Positions 1 to 7,363 are shown, numbered from the stretch's first letter. The stretch is 22,844 bases of DNA from JAFARZ01 sp035651595 (GCA_035651595.1 DASRFJ010000163.1:1-22844); one strand, 5' to 3'. Notes: generated from the sequence alone by a model not told the origin. Made by a program: numbers and translations.

Positions 1-734
1 CCGGGTATCAGCGGCGCGGTGTCAGCCTGCCCGCCATCGCCGCCCTGATCCGCTCCCGCAATTTGGCCAGCATCCGGCCCCGCAACTGCGCCCTGCCCGG
101 CAACTGCGCCCTGCCCGGCACTCGCCCGGGGAGCACTGGCAACCAGGACACCGATGCCCTGGCCAACCTGAGCGCCACCGCCCTGCCCTGCCTGGCCTCC
201 CTGACCACCTTGCCCGGGCTGCCCGTCCTGGCCGCCGTCTTGGCCGACCTGACCGCCCTGCCCCGCCTGGCCTGCCTGCCCCGCCTGACCGCCTTGCCCT
301 GCCTGCCCCGCCTGACCGCCTTGCCCTGCCTGCCCGGCGCCTTCGCCGCCGGGTTGCGGCTGGGCGGCTCCCGGCTGGGCGGGTGCTGAGTGGGCGGGTG
401 CGGGTGCGGTAACTGGACGGATGCCTGCCGAAGCCGCGGCGGTTACGGTCTGGACGGCGACGGCTCGCTGGCGGCGCGCTTCGACGTCTTGGCGCATCGC
501 GCCGGAGGAGACGAAGCGCGGGATGCCGACGATCAGCCCGACCAGCGCGCCGACGGCGAATGCCGCGCACGCGGTCAGGAAGCCGGCGCCGAGAAATCGC
601 AGGTGCGGGCCGTCCGAAGCCGACCAGACAAACAATCCGATGAAGACGAAGCCCGCGGCGAACAGCAGCGCGGATATCACCGCCAGGATTATGGCAGTGG
701 CCGATCTTGAATTGCTCCGTTGCGCGCGTGGCAT
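1..734 (-). CDS. Two-helix membrane protein with collagen-like Gly-Gln-X tail (partial, runs off window start)
   Basis: No family recognised. The reading frame starts at the ATG at 734-732 and stays open to base 1, so the C-terminus is missing. A strong Shine-Dalgarno AGGAGGG sits a few bases upstream, which fixes the start. Residues about 12-33 and 40-62 are two hydrophobic helices (SATAIILAVISALLF and the FLTACAAFAVGALVGLIVG stretch), so a short membrane hairpin is expected. After a charged segment (RQDVEARRQRA) and an Ala/Pro linker, from about residue 120 the protein becomes a run of Gly-Gln-Ala and Gly-Gln-Gly triplets, collagen-like in period, followed by GQGAVA repeats. The tail is encoded by tandem DNA repeats (27 bp and 18 bp units). 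It diverges from the SGNH hydrolase gene across about 90 bp. Function unknown; a cell-surface or envelope role is only inferred. Confidence 0.75.
   Translation of the reverse strand, partial: MPRAQRSNSRSATAIILAVISALLFAAGFVFIGLFVWSASDGPHLRFLGAGFLTACAAFAVGALVGLIVGIPRFVSSGAMRQDVEARRQRAVAVQTVTAAASAGIRPVTAPAPAHSAPAQPGAAQPQPGGEGAGQAGQGGQAGQAGQGGQAGQAGQAGQGGQVGQDGGQDGQPGQGGQGGQAGQGGGAQVGQGIGVLVASAPRASAGQGAVAGQGAVAGPDAGQIAGADQGGDGGQADTAPLIP
82..117. repeat. 18-bp tandem repeat, two exact copies
   Basis: Two adjacent identical 18-bp units (82-99 and 100-117) encode GQGAVA twice in the minus-strand membrane protein. They look like recent in-frame slippage or unequal exchange. Confidence 0.9.
273..326. 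repeat. 27-bp tandem repeat, two exact copies in a longer imperfect array
   Basis: Two identical 27-bp units (273-299 and 300-326), with a partial third after 326 and degenerate units on the other side down to about 185. Read on the minus strand they encode nine-residue blocks of GQA/GQG triplets. All units are multiples of 3, so copy-number change would preserve the frame. Confidence 0.9.
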
Positions 735-823
735 CCGGTCCCTCCTATGACCGGCAGTTTGGCCCAGTAGCCGGCGATTGTCACGTTCTGCTCGTTAAAG
801 TCGTGCGGGTATTCTTGAGCGAA

Positions 824-1708
824 GTGAGTGCATGCCCCCGCTCTCGTCGTATTGCCGCCATCGCAGCCGTGGCCGCCGCGGTTGGGATGACGGTCCCGGC
901 GTGCTCGTCACCTGCTCATACCGGGCCGGCGAGCTACTACCTGGCCCTTGGCGACTCCCTTTCCCAGGGCGTGCAGCCCAACGCGGCGGGCACCAGCGTG
1001 GAGACATCCCAGGGTTATCCGGATCTGGTGTACGCGTCGCTCGAACGCACCCATCCAAGCCTGAAGCTGGTGCGGCTCGGCTGCCCGGGCGAGACGACCG
1101 GGTCGATGCAGCATGGCGGCATTTGCCACTATCAAACGGGCTCGCAGCTGGCCGCCGCCATCGCTTTCCTGCACGCGCACCGCGGTCACCTGCTGCTCGT
1201 CACCATCGACATCGGCGCCAACGACCCCGAGTCCTGCGGCGCCCAGTCGAACCTGGCCGCCACCGTGACCTGCATCGGGGCGATCCCGAGCGCGGCAACC
1301 AAGCTGACCGCCATCCTCACCGCGCTGCGCGCCGCGGCCGGGTCAAACGTGCGCATCGTCGGGATGAGCTACTACCTGCCCGCGCTCGCCGAATGGCGGC
1401 ACGGCATGCTCGGCCGCGTCACCGCCTACGCCAGCGAGCGGCTCGCCGCCAGCTACAACAACCTGCTAGGCAACGCGTACGCCAAGGCGAACATCGCGGT
1501 GGCGAACGTATTCGGGGCGTTCGACACCACGAACTTCGGCGATCAGCAGGACGTGCCGGGCGTGGGCATGGTGCCCAAGAACGTGGCGCTGATCTGCAAG
1601 TGGACATGGGAATGCACCGCCCCGCCGCGCGGCCCGAACCAGCACGCCAACCCTGCGGGCTACCAGGTCATGGCGACCGCGATCCTGAAGGCGGCCAACC
1701 TCAGCTGA
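824..1708 (+). CDS. Secreted SGNH/GDSL hydrolase, putative lipoprotein
   Basis: Esterase/lipase-type hydrolase of the SGNH superfamily, exported and probably lipid-anchored. Taking the GTG at 824 as start gives 294 residues. An n-region (RSRR) and an Ala-rich hydrophobic core end in VPAC, an acceptable lipobox with Cys27. Block I is GDSLSQG with nucleophile Ser45; a Gly in RLGCPGE (about residue 86) fits block II; IGAND (Asn133) is block III; His274 in NQHANPAGY is block V. The usual Asp three residues before this His is Pro here, so the enzyme may work as a Ser-His dyad, as described for some actinomycete SGNH enzymes. The frame is open further upstream (to 707), but that would overlap the divergent gene's start, and no clear Shine-Dalgarno decides between starts. 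The stop overlaps the convergent nnaR-like stop by 8 bp. Substrate unknown. Confidence 0.85.
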   Translation: MSACPRSRRIAAIAAVAAAVGMTVPACSSPAHTGPASYYLALGDSLSQGVQPNAAGTSVETSQGYPDLVYASLERTHPSLKLVRLGCPGETTGSMQHGGICHYQTGSQLAAAIAFLHAHRGHLLLVTIDIGANDPESCGAQSNLAATVTCIGAIPSAATKLTAILTALRAAAGSNVRIVGMSYYLPALAEWRHGMLGRVTAYASERLAASYNNLLGNAYAKANIAVANVFGAFDTTNFGDQQDVPGVGMVPKNVALICKWTWECTAPPRGPNQHANPAGYQVMATAILKAANLS

Positions 1709-2816
1709 GCGGCTCGTACGCCAGCCGGTAACCGCGCTTCACCACGGTCTGGATGATGCGCGGGTCGCCGAGCGCGGTGCGGAGCCTGCCGATGGCGACC
1801 TCGACCGCGTGATCGTCGTCACCGGAGCCGGGACTCACCCGCAGCAGATCAGCCCGCGATACGACATGCCCGGGACGCACGCAGAGCTCGCGCAGCAGCG
1901 CCATGCCGGCTCCGGTGAGCGGCATGAGCTCGCCATCCACCACCACCGCTTGACCACGTATCTCCAGGACGTGGCCGATCACCGGCAAGACAATGCCACG
2001 CCGGCGCGGCACCTCCTCGACGATCTTCCTGATCAGCGCGCCGAGCCGGGCGCGATCCGGCTGTATCGCCGCGATGCCCGCCGCCACCAGCGGGCCGGCC
2101 GTGACGGGGCCCACGCACGCGGGCACCACCGGCCCCCGCAACGCGGCATGGACAAGATCAGCGCGCCCCAAAGACTCGGCGGCCTGCAGGAAGCTCGCCG
2201 CCGCGGGAGCGCTGGTGAACGCCACCGCGTCGGCCGAACCGGCGCACACCGCCTGGATCAGCCGGTGCAGCGGCGCGGTGTCTTCCGGCAGCACCCAGCG
2301 GTACACCGGCACTTCGATCACCTCGGCGCCCGCCAGCCGCAGCGCCTGGACCAGGTCGGGGAGCGGCTCGCCGTGCAGCTGGACGGCGACCCGCCGGCCG
2401 TCCAAGTCGCCGCGAGCGATCAGGTACTCGAGGACCTCGGTGGAGGACTCCGACTCCGGCGACCACGTCTCACGCAGGCCGGCGGCGCGGATGGCGCCGC
2501 GTGCCTTCGGCCCGCGGGCGAGCGCGGTGGCCTGGCCCAGGACCTTCAGCAAATCCGACGCCAGACCCCAGGCGTCCGCGGCTTCGATCCAGCCCCGGAA
2601 CCCGATGCCGGTGGTCGCGATGACCACGTCGAGCGGGGAACCCAGGCACCGGTCCGTCGCGGCGCGGAGCGAGCTGTCGTCGGCGAGCGGCACGAGCGTG
2701 ATCGCGGGCGCGGAGATGACCGCCGCGCCGCGCCGTTCCAGCGCCGCGGCGAACTCGTCTCTGCGCCGCGCCGCCGTGATGCCGATCGTGTACCCGGCGA
2801 GCGGCTCGACGCTCAC
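1701..2816 (-). CDS. nnaR: NnaR-type regulator: uroporphyrinogen-III synthase-like domain fused to winged-helix DNA-binding domain
   Basis: About 371 residues from the GTG at 2816, which overlaps the nirD stop as GTGA and has a GGAGG Shine-Dalgarno upstream. Residues about 5-260 match the HemD/uroporphyrinogen-III synthase fold (start PLAGYTIGITAARR; later VAFTSAPAA and ACVGPVTAG). Residues about 275-368 form an OmpR/PhoB-type winged helix (PLTGAGMALLRELCVRPG, then VEVAIGRLRTALGDP and VVKRGYRLAYEP). Proteins of this architecture beside nirBD are known in Streptomyces and mycobacteria as NnaR, which regulates nitrate/nitrite assimilation genes. It is the last gene of the nirB-nirD-nnaR operon. 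Whether the HemD domain still makes uroporphyrinogen III (a siroheme precursor, which NirB needs) or only senses a ligand cannot be told from sequence. Confidence 0.85.
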   Translation of the reverse strand: MSVEPLAGYTIGITAARRRDEFAAALERRGAAVISAPAITLVPLADDSSLRAATDRCLGSPLDVVIATTGIGFRGWIEAADAWGLASDLLKVLGQATALARGPKARGAIRAAGLRETWSPESESSTEVLEYLIARGDLDGRRVAVQLHGEPLPDLVQALRLAGAEVIEVPVYRWVLPEDTAPLHRLIQAVCAGSADAVAFTSAPAAASFLQAAESLGRADLVHAALRGPVVPACVGPVTAGPLVAAGIAAIQPDRARLGALIRKIVEEVPRRRGIVLPVIGHVLEIRGQAVVVDGELMPLTGAGMALLRELCVRPGHVVSRADLLRVSPGSGDDDHAVEVAIGRLRTALGDPRIIQTVVKRGYRLAYEPLS

Positions 2817-3136
2817 CGGGTACCTACCTCCACCAGGCCGCCCCGCTCCCGCACCGCGAAAACGGGCACGACCGTGGTCGCGTCGTCGAGGCACGCCCCA
2901 GTACGCAGGTCGAAAACCTGCTTGTGCAGCGGCGACGCCACCGTCGGGGTCTCGCCCCTGGTGCCCACGATGCCCCGGGACAGCACGAACGCCCCGGTGA
3001 ACGGATCCTGGTTGCCGATCGCGTGCAGCGACCCGTCAAACAACCGGAATAGCGCGATTTGCGTGTCACCAAGGAGCGCAGCGACACCCCGTTCTGGCTG
3101 CAGATCGTCATAGCGGCAGACAGCGGCCCACCTCAC
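2813..3136 (-). CDS. nirD: Nitrite reductase (NADH) small subunit NirD
   Basis: Rieske-like small subunit of the cytoplasmic NADH-dependent siroheme nitrite reductase, partner of NirB. The GTG at 3136 overlaps the nirB stop (GTGA), with GGAGGTGG about 8-10 bases upstream, giving 107 residues, normal for NirD. Longer upstream starts would lie inside nirB and are rejected. Seen in the protein: WAAVCRYDDL near the N-terminus, IALFRLFDGSLHAIGNQDPF in the middle, and SPLHKQVFDLRTG, which occupies the second Rieske-loop position. The Cys-X-His/Cys-X2-His ligands of true Rieske proteins are absent, as is usual for NirD, so no 2Fe-2S centre is expected. It is coupled on both sides by 4-bp overlaps, to nirB upstream and nnaR downstream. 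Confidence 0.93.
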   Translation of the reverse strand: MRWAAVCRYDDLQPERGVAALLGDTQIALFRLFDGSLHAIGNQDPFTGAFVLSRGIVGTRGETPTVASPLHKQVFDLRTGACLDDATTVVPVFAVRERGGLVEVGTR

Positions 3137-5583
3137 CTGCTGACCACCTCCGGCGCGTTGACGAACGGGACGAACCGGCCCAGCTTCACCGGATCGGCGA
3201 GGACCGCCGCCCACTCATCCTGGTACCCGGCGATGTGCCGGGCCATCGCGTCGTCCAGCTCCGCGGCGATGCCCAGGCTGTCGTCCACGATGACCGAACG
3301 CAGGTAGTCTAGCCCGCCGTCCAGCGCTTCCAGCCAGCTCGCGGTGCGCTGCAGCCGGTCGGCGGTGCGGACGTAGAACATGACGAACCGGTCGATGGTG
3401 CGGATCAGCGTCGCCGTGTCGATCCCGGACAGCAGCAAGTCAGCGTGCCGCGGCCGGAAGCCGCCGTTTCCGCCGACATACAGGTTCCAGCCGTCCTCCA
3501 CGGCGATAACGCCGATGTCCTTCGACCGGGCCTCGGCGCATTCGCGCGCGCAGCCGGACACGCCGGCCTTGATCTTGTGCGGCGACCGGAGACCGCGGTA
3601 CCGCAGCTCCAGCTCGACGGCGAGCGACACCGAATCCTGCACGCCGTACCGGCACCAGGTCGAGCCGATGCACGACTTCACCGTGCGGACCGCCTTGCCG
3701 TAGGCGTGCCCGGACTCGAAGCCGGCGTCCACGAGCCGGCGCCAGATCAGCGGCAGCTGCTCGACCCGGGCACCGAGCAGGTCGATCCGCTGCCCGCCGG
3801 TGATCTTGGTGTACAGGCCGAACTCGCGTGCCACCTCGCCAAGCACGATGAGCTTGTCCGCGGTGATCTCGCCGCCAGGCACGCGCGGCACGACCGAGTA
3901 GGTGCCGTCGCGCTGGATGTTGGCGAGGAACTGGTCGTTGGTGTCCTGGAGCGCTGCCTGCTCGCCATCCAGGATGTGATGTCCCTGGCCGAGGCTGGCC
4001 AGGATCGAGGCAATTGTCGGCTTGCAGATGTCGCAGCCCCGCCCCTTGCCGTGCCGCGAGATCAGCTCGGTGAACGTGGTGATCCGCTCGGTGCGGACGA
4101 TCTCGAACAGGTCAGCGCGGCTCATCGCGAAGTGCTCGCACAGCGCCTTGCTGACCGGCACGCCGTTGGCCGCCAGCAGCGTCTTCAGCGCGGGCACGCA
4201 GGACCCGCAGCCACTGCCGGCGCTCGTGGCGTCCACCACGCCCGCCACGTCGGACAGCCCGCGGTCGGCGATCGCCGCACAGATCGCGGACTTGGTCACG
4301 CCGCGACACGAGCAGACCTGCGCGTCGCCGGGCAGCGCGTCAACGCCCAGCCCGGCCCCGCCGGCGGGCGTGATGAGCGTCACCGGATCGCCGGGCAGCG
4401 GCCGTCCGACCAGCGGCCGCAGCAGGCCGTAGCGGGTCGTATCGCCCACGAGCACCCCGCCGAGCAGCGTTTGCGCGTCGCCGGACACGACGAGCTTGGC
4501 ATAGCTTCGGGCCACCGGGTCGTTCACGGTCACCTCGAGCGCGCCCTTTTCGCTGGCCAGCGCGTCGCCGAACGAGGCCACGTCGACCCCGAGCAGCTTG
4601 AGCTTGGTCGAGGTGTCCGCTCCGGTGAACGTGGCGGCGCCGCCGCAGAGCCGGTCGGCCAGCACCTCCGCCATCGCGTAACCCGGCGCGACGAGCCCGT
4701 ACACCCGCCCGCCGGCGCAGGCGCACTCGCCGATCGCGTACACGGCCTCGTCACCGGTGCGGCAGCCCTCGTCGACGACAATGCCGCCCCGCTGGCCGAC
4801 GGCGAGTCCGGCGGCCCGCGCGAGCTGGTCGCGCGGCCGCACCCCGGCGGCGAACACGACCAGGTCGAGGTCGAACTCGGTGCCGTCGGCGAGCGTGGCG
4901 AGCAGCCGTTCGCCGTCCGGCACGATATCCCGCACCGACGTGCCTAGCCGCACGGTGACGTTCAGCTCCTCGATCAGGTGGCGGAGCAGGGCCCCGCCGC
5001 CCTCGTCCACCTGGAGCGGCATCAACCGCGGAGCAAGCTCCACCACGTGCGGCGACATGCCGAGCAGCCGCAGCGCGCGGGCCGCCTCCAGGCCGAGCAG
5101 TCCGCCGCCCACGACGAGGCCGGCCAGCCTGCCCTTGTTCCGGCCGTCGGACCGTGCCGCGGCGGCGGCTCGGATCGCCGCCACGTCCGCGGCCGTCCGG
5201 TAGACGAAGCAGCCGGGCAGATCCGCGCCGGGGACCGGCGGGACGAACGGATAGGAGCCCGTCGCCAGCACGAGCGCGTCGTAGCTCAGCACTGCGCCGC
5301 TGCCGCACGTGACGGTGCGCGCCGCACGGTCGATGGCAGTCGCGGACTCGCCGAGTTTAAGCTCGTAGCCACCGGTACCGTAGCAGCCGTCCGGCACGAG
5401 GTCCAGCTCCTCGGGCGCGGCGCCCTCGAAGCAGGACGACAGGTTCACCCGGTCGTACGCCCCGCGCGGCTCCTCGGACAGGACGGTGACGCGCCATTGC
5501 CGTTCGGTGTCTCGGTCTTTGAGAGCCTCGACGAAGCGCTGCCCCACCATCCCGTTACCGGCGACGACAACGTGATCAGACAT
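3133..5583 (-). CDS. nirB: Nitrite reductase (NADH) large subunit NirB
   Basis: Reduces nitrite to ammonium with NADH in the cytoplasm (six electrons). 816 residues, close to the usual length. Order of domains: FAD-binding GNGMVG at about 9-14; NAD-binding GGGLLGLE at 159-166; BFD-like 2Fe-2S domain with Cys424, Cys426, Cys459 and Cys462; a further Cys517-X2-Cys520 pair; then the sulfite/nitrite reductase half with the siroheme/4Fe-4S ligands Cys638-X5-Cys644 and Cys678-X3-Cys682. All expected ligands are present, so it should be active. The ATG at 5583 is preceded by GGGAGA. It is first in the operon with nirD and nnaR, and a GlnR-like operator lies 23-60 bp upstream. Confidence 0.97.
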   Translation of the reverse strand: MSDHVVVAGNGMVGQRFVEALKDRDTERQWRVTVLSEEPRGAYDRVNLSSCFEGAAPEELDLVPDGCYGTGGYELKLGESATAIDRAARTVTCGSGAVLSYDALVLATGSYPFVPPVPGADLPGCFVYRTAADVAAIRAAAAARSDGRNKGRLAGLVVGGGLLGLEAARALRLLGMSPHVVELAPRLMPLQVDEGGGALLRHLIEELNVTVRLGTSVRDIVPDGERLLATLADGTEFDLDLVVFAAGVRPRDQLARAAGLAVGQRGGIVVDEGCRTGDEAVYAIGECACAGGRVYGLVAPGYAMAEVLADRLCGGAATFTGADTSTKLKLLGVDVASFGDALASEKGALEVTVNDPVARSYAKLVVSGDAQTLLGGVLVGDTTRYGLLRPLVGRPLPGDPVTLITPAGGAGLGVDALPGDAQVCSCRGVTKSAICAAIADRGLSDVAGVVDATSAGSGCGSCVPALKTLLAANGVPVSKALCEHFAMSRADLFEIVRTERITTFTELISRHGKGRGCDICKPTIASILASLGQGHHILDGEQAALQDTNDQFLANIQRDGTYSVVPRVPGGEITADKLIVLGEVAREFGLYTKITGGQRIDLLGARVEQLPLIWRRLVDAGFESGHAYGKAVRTVKSCIGSTWCRYGVQDSVSLAVELELRYRGLRSPHKIKAGVSGCARECAEARSKDIGVIAVEDGWNLYVGGNGGFRPRHADLLLSGIDTATLIRTIDRFVMFYVRTADRLQRTASWLEALDGGLDYLRSVIVDDSLGIAAELDDAMARHIAGYQDEWAAVLADPVKLGRFVPFVNAPEVVSR

Positions 5584-5605
5584 TCTCCCAGCGTGTCGCC
5601 GCTTC

Positions 5606-5643
5606 GTTAGCGGCCGCGAACGGGCGCGTTACGGCCGTGAAAC
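5606..5643. promoter_or_regulatory. Candidate GlnR box upstream of nirB
   Basis: Four 5-bp half-sites at exact 6-bp intervals: GTTAG (5606-5610), CGAAC (5617-5621), GTTAC (5628-5632), GAAAC (5639-5643). This is the a-n6-b-n6-a-n6-b arrangement of the actinomycete GlnR consensus (gTnAc-n6-GaAAc repeated). GlnR is the known nitrogen regulator of nirB in Streptomyces. The site lies 23-60 bp before the nirB ATG. Spacing and half-sites are seen; binding and direction of control are inferred. Confidence 0.75.
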
Positions 5644-5726
5644 ACGTGCCTCACCGCGCGGTCATCTCCGATGTGCGCCAGCTCCGTGGCCTTTAGCCTT
5701 GGGCGTGTCGCGCGGCTGCATGATCG

Positions 5727-5760
5727 TGCAAAAAGGGCCGGAAATCCGGCTCTTTTCGCA
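5727..5760 (-). terminator. Intrinsic terminator hairpin after the PIN toxin gene
   Basis: A 15-bp inverted repeat (5727-5741 and 5746-5760, two mismatches) with a 4-nt loop. On the minus strand the stem ends in CCGGCCC followed by TTTTT. It lies about 105 bp past the toxin stop and before the nirB control region. The A/T flanks are present on both strands, so it could act in both directions, but minus-strand termination of the upstream operon is the natural role. Confidence 0.7.
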
Positions 5761-5866
5761 CCCAATAACGTCGCTGCTGTCGGGGACCGCTCATCCTTTT
5801 TGTCATAACGGCAGAGGTTTCTCGCGCCGAGAACCTGGCACACCCGCAAGGTCAAGGCTGCGCCAG

Positions 5867-6259
5867 CTATACGTGCACGATCACGAGATCGGCGTCCACC
5901 CGCGCGATATCGGAGTCGTCTGACGTCAGGACCGCGTGTCCCCGGTCCGCCGCGGCCAGCGCTACGTGCACGTCGACGATGTCCGCGTGCGACGTGAGCC
6001 CTATGCGTACGCCGATGTCCTTGGCCCGCTCGGCGGTCAGCTCATCGATGATCACCAGGCCGCCACGGCTACGTCCGGCCGCGACAAGACGGCCGACGTT
6101 CGCCTGCCGTGGCGTCCCTCGCCATACCTGAGCGATCACGGTCCGGGGCAAGACGATCTCGATCCGCCCGCGCAAGACCTCGTCCAGAATGCCGAGCATG
6201 AACTGTGACCGCCGTTCGAGGGCGATGAACGCTCCGGCGTCGAGGACAAAGCCCTTCAC
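5867..6259 (-). CDS. vapC: VapC-type PIN-domain ribonuclease toxin
   Basis: 130-residue single PIN domain, the usual VapC length. Family role: Mg2+-dependent RNase toxin neutralised by the antitoxin. Acidic positions seen: Asp7 in LDAGAFIAL, Asp93 and Asp96 in HADIVDVHVAL, and the Asp cluster 114-117 in TSDDSD. The conserved Glu of the second motif is Gln44 here (VIAQVWRG), a variant I believe also occurs in other actinobacterial PIN proteins. The ATG overlaps the antitoxin stop (ATGA), giving translational coupling with the gene before it. Transcription probably ends at the hairpin at 5727-5760. Confidence 0.9.
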   Translation of the reverse strand: MKGFVLDAGAFIALERRSQFMLGILDEVLRGRIEIVLPRTVIAQVWRGTPRQANVGRLVAAGRSRGGLVIIDELTAERAKDIGVRIGLTSHADIVDVHVALAAADRGHAVLTSDDSDIARVDADLVIVHV

Positions 6260-6531
6260 GCGGCGTTTCCGGCCCGGCCGGCGAGATGCCTGCTGTAGGC
6301 CGTGTCGGCGGCACGAAGAGCATCGGCGACGCGCTGCTCCGAGTCGGCGTCGAAGTCTCCGGTCTCCTCATGCAGATCACGCACGAGGGTCTCGAGCTGT
6401 GCGCGAGCCTCGACGATCTCGAGGCCTTCCGCGATCAGCGCGGAGACCGACTCGGCCCGGCCCTCTTCAACCTCGCGGACAGCCCATTCGTACAGCTCAT
6501 CGCGAAGCGAGATCCCTATCTTCTTGGTCAT
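6256..6531 (-). CDS. vapB: VapB-type ribbon-helix-helix antitoxin
   Basis: 91 residues. The N-terminus (KKIGISLRDELYEWAVREV, then SVSALIAEGL) has the strand-helix-helix pattern of ribbon-helix-helix DNA-binding antitoxins. The acidic C-terminal half (TGDFDADSEQRVADALRAAD) should wrap the PIN toxin. It is the first gene of the pair, overlapping the toxin start by 4 bp. Four short direct repeats span its own start codon and are a likely operator for autoregulation. It begins 40 bp after the stop of the SARP-type gene on the same strand. Confidence 0.88.
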   Translation of the reverse strand: MTKKIGISLRDELYEWAVREVEEGRAESVSALIAEGLEIVEARAQLETLVRDLHEETGDFDADSEQRVADALRAADTAYSRHLAGRAGNAA

Positions 6532-6568
6532 ACCGCAACCATACCAGTGGTCATTCCACGGTCATACC
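6526..6568 (-). promoter_or_regulatory. Four iterons at 11-12 bp spacing over the antitoxin start: candidate autoregulatory operator
   Basis: Minus-strand copies: GGTATGACC (6560-6568), GGAATGACC (6549-6557), GGTATGGTT (6537-6545), GGTATGACC (6526-6534). Start-to-start spacing is 11, 12 and 11 bp, one helical turn each, so all lie on one DNA face. The last includes the antitoxin ATG. Ribbon-helix-helix antitoxins are known to bind such arrays cooperatively; binding here is inferred. Confidence 0.65.
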
Positions 6569-6571
6569 CGA

Positions 6572-7363
6572 TCACGACGCCAGCGCGCCGTTCGGCGGCA
6601 GCGACCGGGTCAGGATGGCGTGCTGGAGTTCCTGGAACGGGGTGTCGTCGTGCCCGGCGGCACGCAGGTCCTCGATGGCCCGCCGGCATACCGCGGCGGC
6701 GTCCGCTGTCCGCTCGCACCGGTACAAGGCGACGGCCAGCAGCCGCGGCGCGGCGCCCTCGCCCGGATGCTCGGCCATGATCTGCTCCAGCTCGGCCACG
6801 GCTTCGCGGTGCCTGCCCAGGCTGACGAAGGCGGTGAGCATGGCCAGCATCGCGTCCTTCCGCATGTCCCGCAGCCGTACGCGCCGCTGGCGCGCGAACG
6901 GCCGGTCCGCGGCCTCGGGAAGCGGCCGCCGGTCGTCGTCCGGGTCGGCGCCCCACAGCGAAAGCGCGCCGTCGAGGATCTCGGCTCCGCGCTCGTAATC
7001 ACCAGCTCGTACCGCCTGTGACCCAAGCCGTGCGTGGTGCTGGAACCGCTCGGCGTCGACCTCGAGGCCGTCCGCGAGCTGGTAGGCGGTCTGGCCCGGG
7101 CCTGCCTGCTTGGTGATGATCAGTTCCCTGAGCTGGCCGCCGGCCGCGGCGACGGCCGCGCGGGTACGCGATATGTGGGTGCGCATAGTGATGCGCGACC
7201 CCGGTCCAGGCCGGTCCTGGAGCCGCCGCATCAGGCTGTCAGCCGGGACGGGGCCGCCCGCGCACCACAGCGCCTGGATCAGCAGGATCCGCCGGTGCGG
7301 CAGCACGACCGGCTGGCCGTCGCAGGAAAGCCGGAACGAGCTGAGCAGGTCGATCGTGATCAA
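6572..7363 (-). CDS. SARP-family (AfsR/DnrI/RedD-like) transcriptional regulator with BTAD domain
   Basis: 263 residues, the size of a stand-alone SARP activator. Residues about 1-95 form an OmpR-like winged helix (ITIDLLSSFRLSCDGQPV, RRILLIQALWCAGG, SRITMRTHISRTRAAV), and about 100-245 a helical BTAD domain (DAERFQHHARLGSQAVRAGDY, then MAEHPGEGAAPRLLAVALYRC). The start is TTG at 7363, chosen because GGGAGG lies 4-5 bases upstream. SARPs usually activate a nearby cluster by binding direct heptamer repeats near promoters. It diverges from the Rhs gene over 165 bp, so the Rhs gene is an obvious candidate target, though this is inference. No biosynthetic cluster is visible in the window. Confidence 0.85.
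   Translation of the reverse strand: MITIDLLSSFRLSCDGQPVVLPHRRILLIQALWCAGGPVPADSLMRRLQDRPGPGSRITMRTHISRTRAAVAAAGGQLRELIITKQAGPGQTAYQLADGLEVDAERFQHHARLGSQAVRAGDYERGAEILDGALSLWGADPDDDRRPLPEAADRPFARQRRVRLRDMRKDAMLAMLTAFVSLGRHREAVAELEQIMAEHPGEGAAPRLLAVALYRCERTADAAAVCRRAIEDLRAAGHDDTPFQELQHAILTRSLPPNGALAS

Noticed and set aside
273..326. Tandem repeats considered as CRISPR or minisatellite
   Set aside because: No spacers between units; the repeats are multiples of three and encode the GQX tail, so they are coding repeats.
63..389. Plus-strand 108-codon frame and the minus-strand 182-codon frame over the repeats
   Set aside because: Both are alternate readings of the Gly-Gln repeat DNA; the minus frame starting at 734 has the strong ribosome site and membrane helices.
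1809..3113. 434-codon plus-strand open frame opposite nnaR/nirD
   Set aside because: Arg/His/Gly-rich low-complexity translation, typical shadow; the minus-strand genes are clearly real and coupled.
3445..4947. 500-codon plus-strand open frame opposite nirB
   Set aside because: Antisense shadow of a GC-rich gene; no domain or ribosome site, while nirB on the other strand has all family motifs.
5607..5855. 82-codon minus-strand open frame between vapC and nirB
   Set aside because: It runs through the terminator hairpin and the GlnR-like box and has no domain pattern.
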